Source of the DNA: Synchiropus splendidus | Taxonomy: Eukaryota > Chordata > Actinopteri > Syngnathiformes > Callionymidae | Reading direction: 5' to 3' | NCBI RefSeq assembly: GCF_027744825.2 | Contig: NC_071334.1 | Coordinates: forward strand, 61,905,937 to 61,969,936 | Length of the DNA stretch: 64,000 nt | Shown: piece by piece, positions 49,401-62,396 of the stretch | How the letters are laid out: every line of letters begins with the position of its first letter | Position numbering within the stretch: the first letter of the stretch is position 1 | Position numbers and translations under genes: made by a program | Notes under the pieces: generated by a model | What the model saw: only the letters and a program-made list of their open reading frames with translations | Told to the model about the DNA's origin: nothing | Database searches by the model: none

Positions 49401-52400
49401 TTATTTGAAAATGATGCATACCAAGTAAACATCCAGCTCGGAGTCTGAGAGGCTTCTGCTGACAGGGGACAGTCGGTCGTCAAGAGCGATGGTGGAGCTG
49501 GAGGATCGTCTGGCTTCTCTGGAACAAAGGTCGACATGTTAGCAGGAGGAGCGTAACACACTTTGTCTTAAACTGCACCTGTTTTCAATGTCATCCTTAT
49601 CTTCGCCGACACACTGGAAGGACACACTTGCAGTATTGAGGCGATCGGTCTGTTTAGTGGAGCTGTTGACTGTGACACACGAAAATCAGATCACAACCAG
49701 TTCAGTTAGCGTGACAGTGCATTCCACTGTTAAACTCTTAAGAGTCAATTTAGGCACGTAAACATCGAGGCAACAACTCACAGTCTCCATCCAGGTTGTC
49801 CATGCTCAGAGCTTTCTTCTCCTTCCTCTCCTCCTTGTGAGGAGACAAATACTCCTGGGATGCTGACTTGTGAGGATGCAGGGAACTCCTCTTCCTCCTG
49901 GACGATGCTCCTCTCAGAGCTGCAGTGCAAAAGAGCATCAGCTTGTCTGCAGTACCTACTACTTTTCCAAGTACTCACGGTGGATTTTCTTGAAGACAGT
50001 TGACCCCATGAATTTTAGAAATCTGTCTGCATAGAAATTTGGTCTGTGAACTGACACAGTGTCCTGTGTGGTATAGAACTGACTGTCAGTACGGTGACAC
50101 AAACCTGCACCAGCAAACGTTTATACACTGTACTTACGCCGTCATGCACAATGGACTTCCAGGAATGTTCCACTTTCTTAATAAACCTGAAAATGATTCA
50201 GGTTAAATTATTATTATCAGTAGTAGTATTGTTGTTGTTGTTAAGTATGTATTATGTATTACACCAATGAATATATAATATTTAATGTGAATCTATTGAT
50301 GTTCATTGAGAGAGTTTTGCGATCTTGCTTTTGTGTACCTATAAGACTGAAGGATGTCAATGATTCCCAAGAATATGAGAAGATTCTCATCTCGGTGCTT
50401 GGCTGGAATTCCTCCCAGTCTGGAAGATAGACAGACAAAAGGGTGAGTATTCAACATGCCATCACACTTTCCGAAACCTGGGTGGGGACTTTGTCTCTCC
50501 ATCTTGCCATAGTTCTACAGATGATCTAGAACCGGCAACAACTAGTACTCAGGTTACCAGAATCAAATTCTTTCCATCAGCTCTTGTCAACTACAAGATA
50601 ACCTATTTTTTTGACCCATCACAAAGGGAGGCACCTTTGAGACACTTATGTGATCTTATTCAAAATGCTAAATTTTGTTCTAACTACAGCTTTGCTTCAA
50701 TATCACATTAATCTATTTTTTATACGATAAAATAATATAGAAAAATAATCTATGTGTAGCTTGGAAATGCATTTGATGGTATGTCTGGGAGCATTCTTTG
50801 GGAGGTGCTTCAGATCAGAAAAATCAGAATCAGAAGGGAAATTGTGTTGGTAACATGCTCTGTACACAACATATCACAGTAAATTAAAAAATTAATAATA
50901 TTATAAAGTGCAAAAAAAGGCTATACTAATATGCTTATGGAGTTTGGTCTGCCATTATTTAAAAAAACAAAAACAAAAAAGCGAAATCTAAAATGTTTTC
51001 ATTTTTTCAACAGCAGGTGGCGGTATTGCCCCAGAACTCGCTTGGGCAAGCAGCAGTGAATGAAAAGACAATTGTTGAACAATCCTTGTTCCTCTTTCAA
51101 CATGTTCAAGTTTCTTTGACAGAAGTGATTCAGTCCCTACATTGGACGCAACTGTCACATAGAGTTTGTTGGTTCAAATTCAGGCAACGCACCATGCTTG
51201 TGTTGTTATGTTATTATGTATGAGCAAGATGAAGCTTTTTTTTTTTTTTACTGAAGAGGAACTGATGGAAATGGCCTTGTCTTCTCTTACAAACTGAGAT
51301 GGATTAAACCTGAATTTACTTGGAGTTAGTCAAGGTCACCACCACCACGATGATGACAGCGGGCAGTGAGTGCAGTACTTACGTGTCATCGTCTGCCACT
51401 GGTCCTGGATCCTTCACGTTCCCCTGAATGGACTCGAGTGCAGTGGAGTAGAGGACCTTCTGTCCTTTCCTGCTGTCACCTCGACTGCCTCGTACCAGAG
51501 GCTTTTGATCCAGAACATGAATGCCAAGTAGCAGACTGTAGTCCATGATCTTGAAACTCTCCAGCACCTAAAAAGACCATTACATCATTCAGAAACAAGT
51601 GCATACTTGTGTGGCGCTGACACAACTCAAAGTCCTGTTTAAACCTGGATTAAAAATAAGACTTAATCCATCCAAAGGAATCTGACCAAACCATGACGTG
51701 ACAAAGCAGAGCACCGTCATCTGTACTGAATTATTATTTTTTAAATAAATTAAATACTGCTAATACATTTAAACCAAATTGTGCTTCACCGAATTTACAG
51801 CAGTTGTAGTATATTCACGCTTAAATCTGTGAAAATGCAGCACCACATGTCGCTCACTGACCCGGCAGTCTCTCTGCAGTGTCTTCATCAGCGCATTGTA
51901 GGTGTCGGGGTCAAAGTGCAGGCCTTCATGCATCTCCTGGAAGTCCAGGTCTTTGAATGTCGGTGAGGGCTTGGTGCGTTCTTTGCGTGAGGCTCTGCGT
52001 TTGTATGAGGAGCCTTTGAGGTCGTATTTGTAGTGCATCTTCATGCAGCGGGGAAGAACGTTGTTCATCACCACCACGCGGATGGTGACACCACCACACT
52101 GGATGCAGTAGAGGCCATAGAACTTGGGCAGAAGCGTCCTTGGATTCTGGTTTAGGTTCTATCGGGACACAATTCAGTATGGGTCAACCAGACATTACAA
52201 CACTAACAACAATAACAAGCTTCTTTGTGGTTGTTTTAATCGGCTTTGGTTGAAGTTGAAAATGCAAATCGTATTTGTTTGGGTCTCCAGGGAGTATGGA
52301 GTTGGACCAGAGCAGTGCAGCACGGAGGCCACATGAGGCCCTGTGCCTCTGTTCTTCAAAGTGAGGTCACAATGAAAGTGAGCACAATTGTTTTGTGTTC

Positions 52401-54319
52401 TTTGACGTTGCAAGCGCATCCAGCTGTAGGTTAGTTTTATTTTCATTTAAGTGAATTTTCATCGATTGACTAAGAGTTAATGTTAGCAGTATTTTCTTTG
52501 TTTCCTCATTTATTGACTTATTTTTTGACACAAGTTAGCATGTTTAATATTGCAAATTATGTTGACGCTAGTATGTTTTTATTTGCTGTTTATTTTGTTA
52601 TAAAATGATGACTTTTTTTCTAGTTTCCTAATATCTTACTGCAGCCAACACTGGAAACTGGAAAATGATCTGTGTGTACCCACATGTCTCAGCTGAGGGT
52701 GACATATTTTGCGCTATTCGAGTGTTTGTACAGAAACACAAGCATTGGAAAACACACAGTACACACCCTCAGTCCACACAAGTGTATGTTAAAGCGAGCT
52801 GTGTACCATGTAGTAACCAGGAAGCAGCTTCTGCAGGAACTCGGCCTCTTTATGCTGCACAGTCTTGATGATAAACTCGTCGTCACTGGTGAGATAGAAC
52901 CAGGAACTGCTGGCCCCAGGGTTGGACAGCTCGATCAGAGGCTCATTACAGATGGAGTACTGAAAGGCAATTGATAAAGGGTTACATTTGGTTGTCCCAT
53001 TGCAGCCTGTCATTCTCCATGACTTGTGTAGACCAACCAGATAGTCGTCGGGCTTGATGCCAAACAGCTCTCTGAAGTAGCGGAAGGCCAGAGGTGCGTA
53101 TGTTTTCAGACGAAAATCAGGGAAGTGATGCGCCGGGGTCAAGTTGCTGCCCTCGCTGGACAAGTGTTAAAAGGTGTTAGATATCAAGATAAAATCTATC
53201 AATCACTATGGTTTCATTTTTTCCAATGTCAAAAATTGTTGTAAAAGTGATGAGTAAAATAATGACACGAGACATACCTATTCAAAATGTAGGGGTTAGA
53301 GAGTGAAGCTGACACCTTCTCTGTCAGGTCTATTTCTGAACTGTGTCAAAATTTGAGGTGTAAAAAATAAAGGCCATTTATCACATTCTTTGACCGCCAA
53401 CATAAAAATTATTTTTCAATCAATTTATGCCTGTTTTTACACTACTATTGCTGTTATTTTTAAAATACATATTTTAGCTGATTTGGAAGTAAAATACTAC
53501 TTCTTTGGTGCTGTCAGTAATTCTGTTTGGAATTCTGCACATGCTCTCAGTATGTTTCTATAGGAAATGTAAGAATAATAATTTCATTGCAACATTAGTG
53601 CACCCATGTAACACTACATTTAACTTTCAGTATTAAAAATAAATACATAAATTGAAAAGTTTTATTGTGTCAAATACATTGTCCTGAATGAATTGAATTT
53701 TGGATATTGTGAATTTATTTTCCTTTTTCTTAAGTCATATAATATTGTGATGTGTATTGTATCATGAGGTTCTTGCCAATAGTCAAAACATTATTTTACG
53801 TTATTTATTTTTTCACATAACAATAATAACAACATTAATAATGTCTTTAAAAACTTGTCCGCAATAATGAAAATAAATAAAATGGCAAGAAGAATCAAAA
53901 TAAACTGCATACTGTATAGGTATCATAAATAAAAGGCATAAATGAATTGCCAACCAAAGTTAGCAACACCGAATGCAGAGGTATTACAGTGGTGATACAG
54001 CAGTTTCATTCTTGCCGTGTGAGCAGTCACCTGGGTAGGAAGACACTCTCCACCACGGAGAAGTCTTGCATGAGTACATCTCTGTCAGGCTTGGAGCTGA
54101 GGTTTCCCACAGCATAACCGATGCTCAACTGGATGGCTCCTTTCAGAGCTGCTGCTGTCGGCTGAGGAAGCACAAGAAAAATAAATATTATCTGCCTGAA
54201 CAAGTGGAGCCATTCAAAAACAAGCAAATGTGACCTGAGCGTTCAAGTTAGCATGTACATTTCCTACGAATAACATTTGTGATTTTGGAAACTTAAAAAA
54301 AAAAAAATAAAATAAATAA

Positions 54320-54395
<76 letters not shown>

Positions 54396-54599
54396 GCTCG
54401 GGTCACTGAAGCAACAAGGCATGTCAAAGTTTGTTTACATTTATCTATCTCCAGAAAGCAACTCATTCATGGTATTTACTCTGGTCTAGACTGTGAAAAT
54501 GTAAATACACTATTGTAGTGAATGGTGGAAAAAAAAAAGTCTTACCTTTTTATGAGCCTTCGATGGCTTGGAGGTTCCTTTTCCACCAGCAGATGACAT
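49401..54599 (-). CDS. pip5k1b: Phosphatidylinositol-4-phosphate 5-kinase type I beta
   Basis: Lipid kinase making PI(4,5)P2 at the plasma membrane, used in actin dynamics, endocytosis and signalling. Exons in transcript order: 54599-54546, 54161-54031, 53155-53038, 52959-52807, 52158-51862, 51567-51383, 50419-50339, 50186-50138, 50063-49979, 49919-49782, 49669-49579, 49518 to 49422 (donor) or 49401 (read-through stop). The total is 493 codons to DVYL, all phases fitting (human about 540 aa). Kinase-core landmarks are [18 protein letters not shown] with [31 protein letters not shown], the catalytic [11 protein letters not shown], and [18 protein letters not shown] with [17 protein letters not shown] in the activation-loop region. 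The start MSSAGGKG resembles PIP5K1B, and synteny with tjp2 and apba1 supports beta over alpha or gamma. Differences are in the short N terminus and the Ser-rich tail. Confidence 0.93.
50815..50940. repeat. Probable degraded fish interspersed repeat
   Basis: The string AAATCAGAATCAGAAGGGAAATTG, split here by drift, followed by ACATGCTCTGTACACAACAT and TAAAGTGCAAAAAA, resembles a common fish repeat with a TCAGAATCAGAA... consensus. It lies in a pip5k1b intron. Family not determined. Confidence 0.35.
54324..54392. repeat. (TA)n microsatellite in pip5k1b intron 1
   Basis: About 34 uninterrupted TA units, preceded by A-rich and TAAA units, between the first and second coding exons of pip5k1b. 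Confidence 0.92.
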
Positions 54600-57500
54600 A
54601 GTGTGGTCAGTGGGAAGCTGGATTCAGGCAATTTAAGTTCCTTCTCCTCCTCAGCGACTCAGAGGTTCACCTTAGCGTTGAACGTCGTCACAGAGCATTG
54701 GGTTTGCGCTCAAACGCATCGCAGTGTAACACTGAAGATGATACACACACACACACACACACCAAAATGTCACATCACTCAAGCTGTGTCAGCGTTGCTG
54801 GCTCCTCTGTTCTCCGAGTCCCCAAACGCTTGTGACTGGAAAAGAGCACGTCTGTGGGTCCCAAGCACATTCTCATGCTGAAAGACCGACCCCCAGTGTT
54901 GAGGGGAGTTCACCATTACAGTCCTGCACCTGATCCCAGCTAAGAAGGATTACATACCAAACTAGCCGGTTTTATAACTTCACATCTAGAATAACACAAT
55001 ACCCTGGTGAAGTTAACAACATCTATCTGATCGACTCATGGAACCAAATCAGCTCTTTTGGTTCTCCTTCCACCTGGAGTATCTGAACTCTATTTTCCTA
55101 TTCTACACCCACAGACAGACAGCTGTCAGACAGGGGGGATTTTATGTTCAACATATTTCATTCTGTTATATTTCTCTGCTTCACTGCAAGTAAGTTTTTC
55201 CTTTTTTTCCTGACAGTACCACAAAACAATAGCATAATGATCACCGTTATTCCAGGGATGATTGTATTTAATAAATAAATCATCTATGACATAATTCAAA
55301 ATGTAAAAAATATTCTAGTTAATATCTGGGACTGCAAAAAATGATGACATATTGCTAAAGCGTTCTTAACGTTACATGTGATATAAACATAAATTAAAAA
55401 AAAAAGACAAATTCTAAAAATAATCACAAAAAACGATGACAAAATGTAAAGAAAAAAAAACTTCTTCAGCACTATTTGAAAATAAAATGAAAAGGAAGAA
55501 AATCAAATGACAGTAAAATAAATTCATTTAAAAATATTCAAGAAATAAGGTAAAATAGAATGTGAAGGTAATTTAGCATTTGGAAAAATTGTCTGTTATG
55601 AAACTTTATGAATATTAGACGCCAAAATTGCAAAATTGCGATAGGCAGCATCGCTGCATTTAAACAAGCCAAGTTGCAAATATGGTGAGAGCAGCATTTG
55701 TGTGTGTGTTTGTGTTTGTGTGTGTATATATATATATATATACATGTGACACTGAGTCCATTGGTTGTGACAGTCCGCAATAGGATTGAACAATATATTG
55801 TTTGCGTATCTATATTGCAATGTGTAAATTCAAAAACATTCACGATATCGACATCACAAAAACAACAATATAAAATCTTCCTCTGTTTGCCCTACAATGC
55901 ACAGCCGAGCTGAGGCAGCCGCAAATGTGCAATTACAACCAGCCAACCACCCCCTTTCCCCTTCCAAAATCACTGAAGAACGCATTTGCGTGGAGACGCT
56001 GAGTATATCAACGAGAGTTACTCGTATGGCTGCTACTTCACCGACAGGTTAGAGCCTCCAGAATCAGACCTTGATTACTGCCTGTATGTGGTTCAAGGCA
56101 GTCGAGACAGCGGATGGGGAAAAGCTTAACTTAAAAGAGAATAAATCTGTAGTCAACGCTTTTGTTTGTCGATGACGTCACGGCATGTCAACTGATCGTG
56201 GCTGTCCTATATCGAGACATATGACATGCGATATTGAGATGTGAAATTTTGTCCATATCGTTCAGCCCTTGTCCACAAGCACTGATGCTTTGCTTCGGCT
56301 TAAGGCCCCATACTGGAGCCTGGTACTAAAGTAGGTGCCCTGGTGCCCTGCCATCGTCGTTGTGGCTTCAGAGATGAGGAAGAGTATCACCAGTGGATGA
56401 GAAAAAACCTCAGTAAGCATAATGTACTTTAGTATGGCCACCGCCTGGTAATGCAATAATATGCAAATAAGATGAGTGAATTCAGGACTGGTATTATGAT
56501 TGAATTTCAAAGTCCCACCCCCAACTTTGGGTCACGCTGAACATTTTTCTTATTTTCACTATACCTTCATCTCTAACCATGTTCAAGCTACAGCCTTTTG
56601 AAATATCAAAGTTGAATATTTGGCGCCTAAAGGGTTAAGAAGCAAAATTGAAGTCATAAACAGAAGTATTATTTAAATATGGCCTCTGAGCTCGAACATA
56701 AAACATCCTTCCTGTTCACTGAACCCCTGAGGGCCAGATACAAAGGCTCTCATGTGGGGTGACATTAGTGCATCGGCAGAACTGAGCACTTGATATTCCC
56801 CGTCTATGGTGAACTGTCAGCGACGTGGGAAGCGCTTTAGCTTGATCTTATGGCAGGTGTTTTTCCATGCTTAGCTCCTCTCATTGTGGAGTCTCAGCAC
56901 ACAGTAGACTAAATATTGACTCTGAAGAGCTCACTAACCTGTTTTTCAGTCTCAGGAAAAGATGATCAGCTTGTGTTAAAAGAAAGAGATGTGTGAGTCA
57001 AGGCACTCACTGGGGGAAATTCACATCCAACGCTGACGTTTCACGAAGCGAGAGTTTCACCCAAGCAGAGAGACTATATAAAGTTGATTTGAGGACGTCC
57101 TCCAGGATGTGGGGTTGTGGTCGAGAGAGACAAGTTTGTTTCACCAGACTAATGAGCGAGTTTCTCAATCCTCTGCTGCCTGTTACATGATTCATCTGTG
57201 TGATAAGCAAGTGAGGAGGAAGCTATGGCGAGCTGATGTACATACAGTACGCTGTGCACGTTGGAGGTGAGGCGGCTCTCACGTTGTCTGACGTAACAGT
57301 GAAGTTTTCTCAGAGGGTTTAACATTCGTCGCTGCATTAGCTGGAGAGCAGAACACTCCAAGATATGCCAAAGCGCTTTAAAGCAACCATGAAAGGAAAC
57401 ATTTAGTTCTGGTAACTCCTGAATAACCACAGAGATTAAAAGCTTCCCGGGCAGTGAGTCGGCACAAAACGCTCTGGTTCAAACCTGACGTCTATGGGAC

Positions 57501-60215
57501 TGTGCAGGCGATGGCGAGCAAGTCCACAGTAATAACACGTATAGTCTCTGTGGTCGTGTTGCTTTGCTGCACTCAGATGTTCCACCAAGTTATCCTCACA
57601 ACCTACTTTTCAAGGAGAGTTCATGCTGATATAGCAGACCTGGGGGCCCACGTGTGACGTGTCTTTGTTCGGCCCTCAAATTGAGGGACAAAGAAAAGTT
57701 GAGTAGAAATGTTGTGTGTTATTTCAAGTTCCAGTTTCATCATTTAAACCATTCAACTGTAAATTACTTTATTGTATTAATATGTATTTATTATCATAAT
57801 ATATTTATATTATAATTAATATTTATTTATGTATTAAGTTGTCATGCATTACTTGACTGTCATTTTTTTTTTACAACCAATTTACCGTCATTGCTTCCTC
57901 ACTTCATTTCTATTTTTAATCCTTATTTCTCTCTATTTCATTGTAACTGTAACTTGTGAAATATGGTACTTATTTCAACTTTTAATAAACAATATTTTCA
58001 GATAATGAAAACTTAAAGTCAAGTCTCATTGAAGGCTTTGTCTCCTGTAGGAACATCTTGTACCCAATATGGAAAGAATTTAGATTGGGGATTACGTGAA
58101 CCAATACTTGCATATTTATAGTTAATAATCAGAAATTATGGTGTTGTTTAGAGCAAACCTTTGCTGCCCACTTCAGGGTAAAATCTAGTCAAGCTTAACA
58201 ACATGCTAGTCACTACTTTAAAATAATGAATACCTGGTTAATATGCTGCCAATAAATATAAAAAGACATTTATTGATGCTGATATATGTTTCCCAGTTTT
58301 AGGTGTAACCCAATATTATACAACGTGAAGTATTCCTGTCTTCTTCTTCCATCTTTGTCAAGCAGCTCTTGCATAATTTGTGTGGATTATGACAAACATT
58401 CCTCCTGAAAAATATTTGTCTATTGCGTTCAAAGGGCCTTGACAAAAGGACGATGAAGACAGAGTCAATGTTCCAGTCATGTGATCAGCAGGGAACTGTC
58501 TGTTATGGCGTGCAACTCTCTCTTTAGCAAACATGGAAACATAGCGCAGTCATTGCGAGGTGAGACTCCTCTCACAGAGGGAAGTGAAGATGATTTCCTC
58601 CTTCTCTTCCTCCTCCATCATCACCCTTTGAATGAGTGGTGGGAGTGAAGGGTAACATAGTATCGTTTTTAAAACCCATCGGGGCAGATAAACCACTCAT
58701 TCCCATAAGCACACATGAACTAAGTCAATATGATCAGCTGCTTACCTGAACAGGTGCTCGCTCATGACAGCATTTTGACCAGCAAACCACAGCGCAGAGT
58801 GAACGGAGTGAAACACTGCTGTGAAGAGCAAAGTGACACACCGATTGCAGACTTCCTCATCACATGTGTTTATATGTCTGCATCTCTCTCTCCGCCTACC
58901 TGCACTACTTCCTGTGTTGTGCTAACTTCTCATAAAGTTCTCCATATTCCATCCGCCCTGCAAAAGGTGTATGATTTCACTCAGCCACACTTTGAAGGTT
59001 CATTTAACTATTTGAATTATGTATTGAGAAGGTTCAAAACGATCCTAAGCTGGTTTGACCGACTCATAACTCATGACAAATTTTGTCAAAAAGACAAAGA
59101 AAAATAACGTTTTGATGTTAAAAGAACTTCCTGTTGCCTCCATCGGTAACTTCCTGTTGGCATCTCATTGGTGCCAGGATGTTATCAACAGACACTCTTT
59201 TACTGGTTGTTAGTTCCACCAATACTTACCATGCAGTCAATGAAATTGTGCAGATGTTCTTCATCCTGGTTCGACTCTGCTCACAGAGAGAGACGGTTGG
59301 CCTTTTGAAATGTCTGTATAGTGATAGAGAAATAGTGACTTCCCCGATGAGCTCTGATGCAAATGATGAATGAGATTGTGGTGTTTGCTCTGGTCCTTTT
59401 GATATGAGTGTAAAAACAGCAGTAGCAGAGACCAAGCTGTCCCCATCCATTGCTGTTTATCTATTTGAACTGATATGCAAACATATTTATTTAAAAAAAT
59501 AATCAGACTGTCTTTAATGTTTAAGAAAATGGGGAGTTATACATGTATGCGTATTTGTTCAGTGTTGATAATCTCCGTATTATGCATAGATATGTGTGAA
59601 TTACAGTGTTCAACAGCGGTGTTAGATAGAAGGGAAGCTTATTTTCAGCTCCGACACACAGTCAGCTGGTTGGAGGTGAACTCTGACCTCTGTCATTCTT
59701 GTTCAAGAAGTGTCCTCTCGATGGCAAGCTAAAATATCATAGGTCTAAAAGTATCGACGGGAGAAGATCCCCTCGATAACAAAAATGTTAGCACCTATGA
59801 AAGCAGTTTATACAACAGCGGTCCTGTCCAAACAATGACCGACGGTTTACTGAGATGATTTTCACATTTTACGCAGTGGTTTTTTTTAACCGCTAGAGGA
59901 TGCTGTTGTTGTTTGCCCACGGTGCTCCATGAATTAAACGGATAATGGATGTGTATTCCATGAAAGTAATAAAATTAATGCATTTTAAAAAAGAAATAAA
60001 ATACATTAATAAAATGTCAGCTGTTATTTGTATTTACATGTGTTTAAGATACAAATATACTAAAAAAACATAATAATATAAAATAAATATATCACATTTT
60101 CAAGTAAAATGTTTAATTTGGATAATACTTTCGGGTGGAAAAGATGACCAGCTCATTTGGAGAGACCTCAGATTTCAGCCACGAGGGAATCATGACCTTC
60201 TTTTTTTGTACAACC
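54600..60215. other. Intergenic region between pip5k1b and the ANGPTL-like gene
   Basis: About 5.6 kb with no supportable protein gene. It should hold the pip5k1b promoter and any 5' UTR exons, but I see no clear CpG-rich promoter. Contents I can name are a short CA run near 54748, a GT/TA microsatellite near 55698-55741, and the hAT-like element at 55.8-56.3 kb. I checked specifically for fibrinogen-domain exons on the minus strand and saw none. Confidence 0.5.
55775..56270. mobile_element. Probable non-autonomous hAT-like element
   Basis: The left end, AGGATTGAACAATATATTG, mirrors the reverse complement of the right end, AGGGCTGAACGATATGG. Both are followed inward by TATCG/ATATTG-rich sequence. 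That resembles the fish hAT-type family whose ends read AGGGCTGGGCGATATGG. No transposase frame remains. The interior (about 490 bp) is unique sequence. Confidence 0.45.
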
Positions 60216-60221
60216 TTTATT
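60216..60221 (-). terminator. Candidate poly(A) signal of the ANGPTL-like gene
   Basis: TTTATT on the plus strand is AATAAA on the minus strand, about 265 nt after the in-frame stop of the third exon. It supports a short transcript ending here, before any fibrinogen-domain exon could be included. Confidence 0.45.
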
Positions 60222-60484
60222 TAGGAATGTGGTAAATGGGTCACATTTTCCAGATCACCATTCTCACTTGGAATAACTCAGGAAGTTTGTGTTCTCAGCT
60301 TTGTGGGGGGGAGGTTGATGGAGGTTTGTTGTTGCAGCTGAGTTCATGGACCACTTTCTCAGTTGGACACTTGTTGCACCTTTGAAGACATTAAACACAT
60401 AAACTTAGAATGTACTGTCATCTAGTTTCCGCTTAAGTGCAGTTTTAATTTTCAAATCAAAACAGTCGGCGCCAGATGACCTCA

Positions 60485-61770
60485 TCACAGAAACATCCTG
60501 CAATTGGACACATAGAAACACAAGAACACCTTGCTCTCCCGGTGTTGAATTTGCAGCCCGTTTCTGTCAACAACTCTCTGCTGGGATGAAACCTTGAACG
60601 ACAGATGAGTGAGGCGACGAGCTTGTTTGCCAATTTTCACCTGTGAGGCAACCACAGATCAGATGCTGGTGATTTAAAAAAGCGACTGTCATGTGGTAAA
60701 GTTGGAGTTTAGTTAGCAGCACTCGCTTCCGTATCGCTACCTTCATGGAGCTGAGATCTAGTTGGCCGTCTGGTGTCAACTCCGCGAGACTGTTCAGTCG
60801 CTGGAGGACTCGGGTCAGCTGCTGCTCCAAGACTTCTTGCTCTTGGTCTTGGATGGATAAGAGCTTCTGCAGTTCTTGGACTTCCATCAAGAATTTGTCC
60901 TTCTTGGCACTCAATATTTGCAGGTCCTTCTTCACCTGTAGTCAAAATCATATTTGTCAATGATCTGTGCACCAGTCGTCCCTTGCAACAAGAGTTTAGA
61001 ACATTTGCCACAACTCAACCATATGGTTCATACCTGAACCATACTGGACCTTTTGCTGTGGATCATTCATTTCTCACCCTCATGGTCTGGGGTGAAATAC
61101 TGTACTTAAATCTGTTGATTGACAGCAAACCCATACTGTCACAGTCACGTGTTTTCTCTTGTCATGTTGTGTGTTTTGGCACCACCTTCAAGAGTTCTGG
61201 TTCTGTCATCTGGGGTTTTGAACATTTATAAGGTGACACACATTAAATATAGAAATGTTGTGTTTTTAATGTATAAATGTTTTACAGTCAAACACGTCAA
61301 TTACAAATCTTGTTACGCAAAACACTATAACAGGCATCAACAAACATTAAATGCATGCTAGTACAGTAGCACCAGGAAAGTCTGTAGCCATGTTGATCTG
61401 AGTGAGTTGCTCAGGAGAGCAAAGAGAGTCAGCAGTGTTTGCACTCTGCATCAAATGTCAACGTTAAAGTTCTCACCATCCGGTAAACCCGTCCTCCATT
61501 CAGATTCTTCTTCGGCTGTCTTCCCAGAGTCCCGTTTCCCTTCTGCACCTGTGCCCCCATGAGTGCTTCCTGCTGCTCCAGGCGTCTGCTGATCTCCTCC
61601 AGCCCATGAAGCAGGTAAGACAGACCCAGCGAGAGCACCTTCTGCTCAGACACAGGGACCTGTCCTTCCTCAGCAGATGATGGGGGGAGACCGGAGACCT
61701 GCCAGAGACCTACCAGAAGAACCAACAACTGCAGCTCTCTGTGCCTTGTCACACCTCCCAGTACTGTCAT
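60485..61770 (-). CDS. Secreted coiled-coil protein, ANGPTL3/4/8-like, no fibrinogen domain
   Basis: Exon 1 (61770-61477, 98 codons) has a signal peptide (core LQLLVLLVGLWQVSG). It then has VLSLGLSYLLHGLEE, which lines up residue by residue with VLAHGLLQLGQGLRE of ANGPTL4, the lipoprotein-lipase inhibitory segment. Exon 2 (60935-60741, 65 codons) is an amphipathic coiled coil (KDKFLMEVQELQKLL, VLEQQLTRVLQRLNSL). Exon 3 (60640-60485) contains KVSSQQRVVDRNGLQIQH, close to KVAQQQRHLEKQHLRIQH of ANGPTL4, and stops after 51 codons, giving 214 aa. A splice at CAAG|GTGTTC to a short exon near 60.37 kb could change the last residues. Family members ANGPTL3 and 4 carry a C-terminal fibrinogen domain; ANGPTL8 (198 aa) does not. 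By analogy this may regulate lipoprotein lipase, but function is inferred. Human sequences are from memory. Confidence 0.75.
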
Positions 61771-62100
61771 CGTTTGTCAAAGATCTGAAACATTTGACCG
61801 AACCCTGTCTGAGATTGTCAATGCCGTGAGCTCAATCAGCCTCGAGAGAAGAGTGAGGGAGGAGAGTGAGTTGTTGAAGGAGGGAGGGTCCATGTCATGT
61901 GCTTTTTGACAAGATGGCATTGACTTGTTGAATATTTATTCCTATTTCGATGTGCACAGAGATAGCAATAGAAACTTTGAGGAGGAAATTGTGACCTAAC
62001 AGCTGTGTGTAGTGATTCTAGCTTAAAGCGGCACGCTGCTGGGTCATAGGTCTCTGAATGCCAAAACGTTTGTATGCGTACAGGTTTGGGGAAGCTAAGT
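61771..62100. other. Upstream region of the ANGPTL-like gene
   Basis: Should contain the promoter of the minus-strand ANGPTL-like gene. No TATA box or CpG cluster is clear. Purine-rich GAGGGAGGAGAGTGAG occurs near 61855. Confidence 0.35.
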
Positions 62101-62104
62101 GTAG

Positions 62105-62320
62105 CCTTAATACACCCTGGACAGGTCACCAGTCCATTGCAGGGCACAGACCTTGGGGGATTTTGTCCAATTGACCTAGTGAGCATGTCTTTGGACTGTG
62201 GGAGGAAACCGGAGTACCCGGAGAAAACCCTTACAGGCACAGACGGAGCAAGGTCGCAACCTTCTTGCTGCACAGAGACAGTGATAACCACTTGGACACC
62301 ATGTGGCCCTCACATTGTAA
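62105..62320 (+). repeat. Common fish interspersed repeat (GGAGGAAACCGGAGTACCC family)
   Basis: The order CTGGACAGGTCACCAGTCCA, TGCAGGGCACAGA, CTTTGGACTGTGGGAGG, AAACCGGAGTACCCGGAG and AACCTTCTTGCTG, ending near AACCACTTGGACACCATG, follows a repeat found many times in fish genomes. About 200 bp is preserved with modest drift. I cannot say from sequence alone which class it belongs to. Confidence 0.7.
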
Positions 62321-62396
62321 AAATAACAAAAGAAAGCCGGCATTTCTCCAGAAAACCACACCACTTGTGAAGCTCCGCCTGCAGAGTCGACCTGCA

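Noticed and set aside
58730..59107. 125-codon open frame on the plus strand
   Set aside because: No recognisable domain and no coding context. Treated as intergenic.
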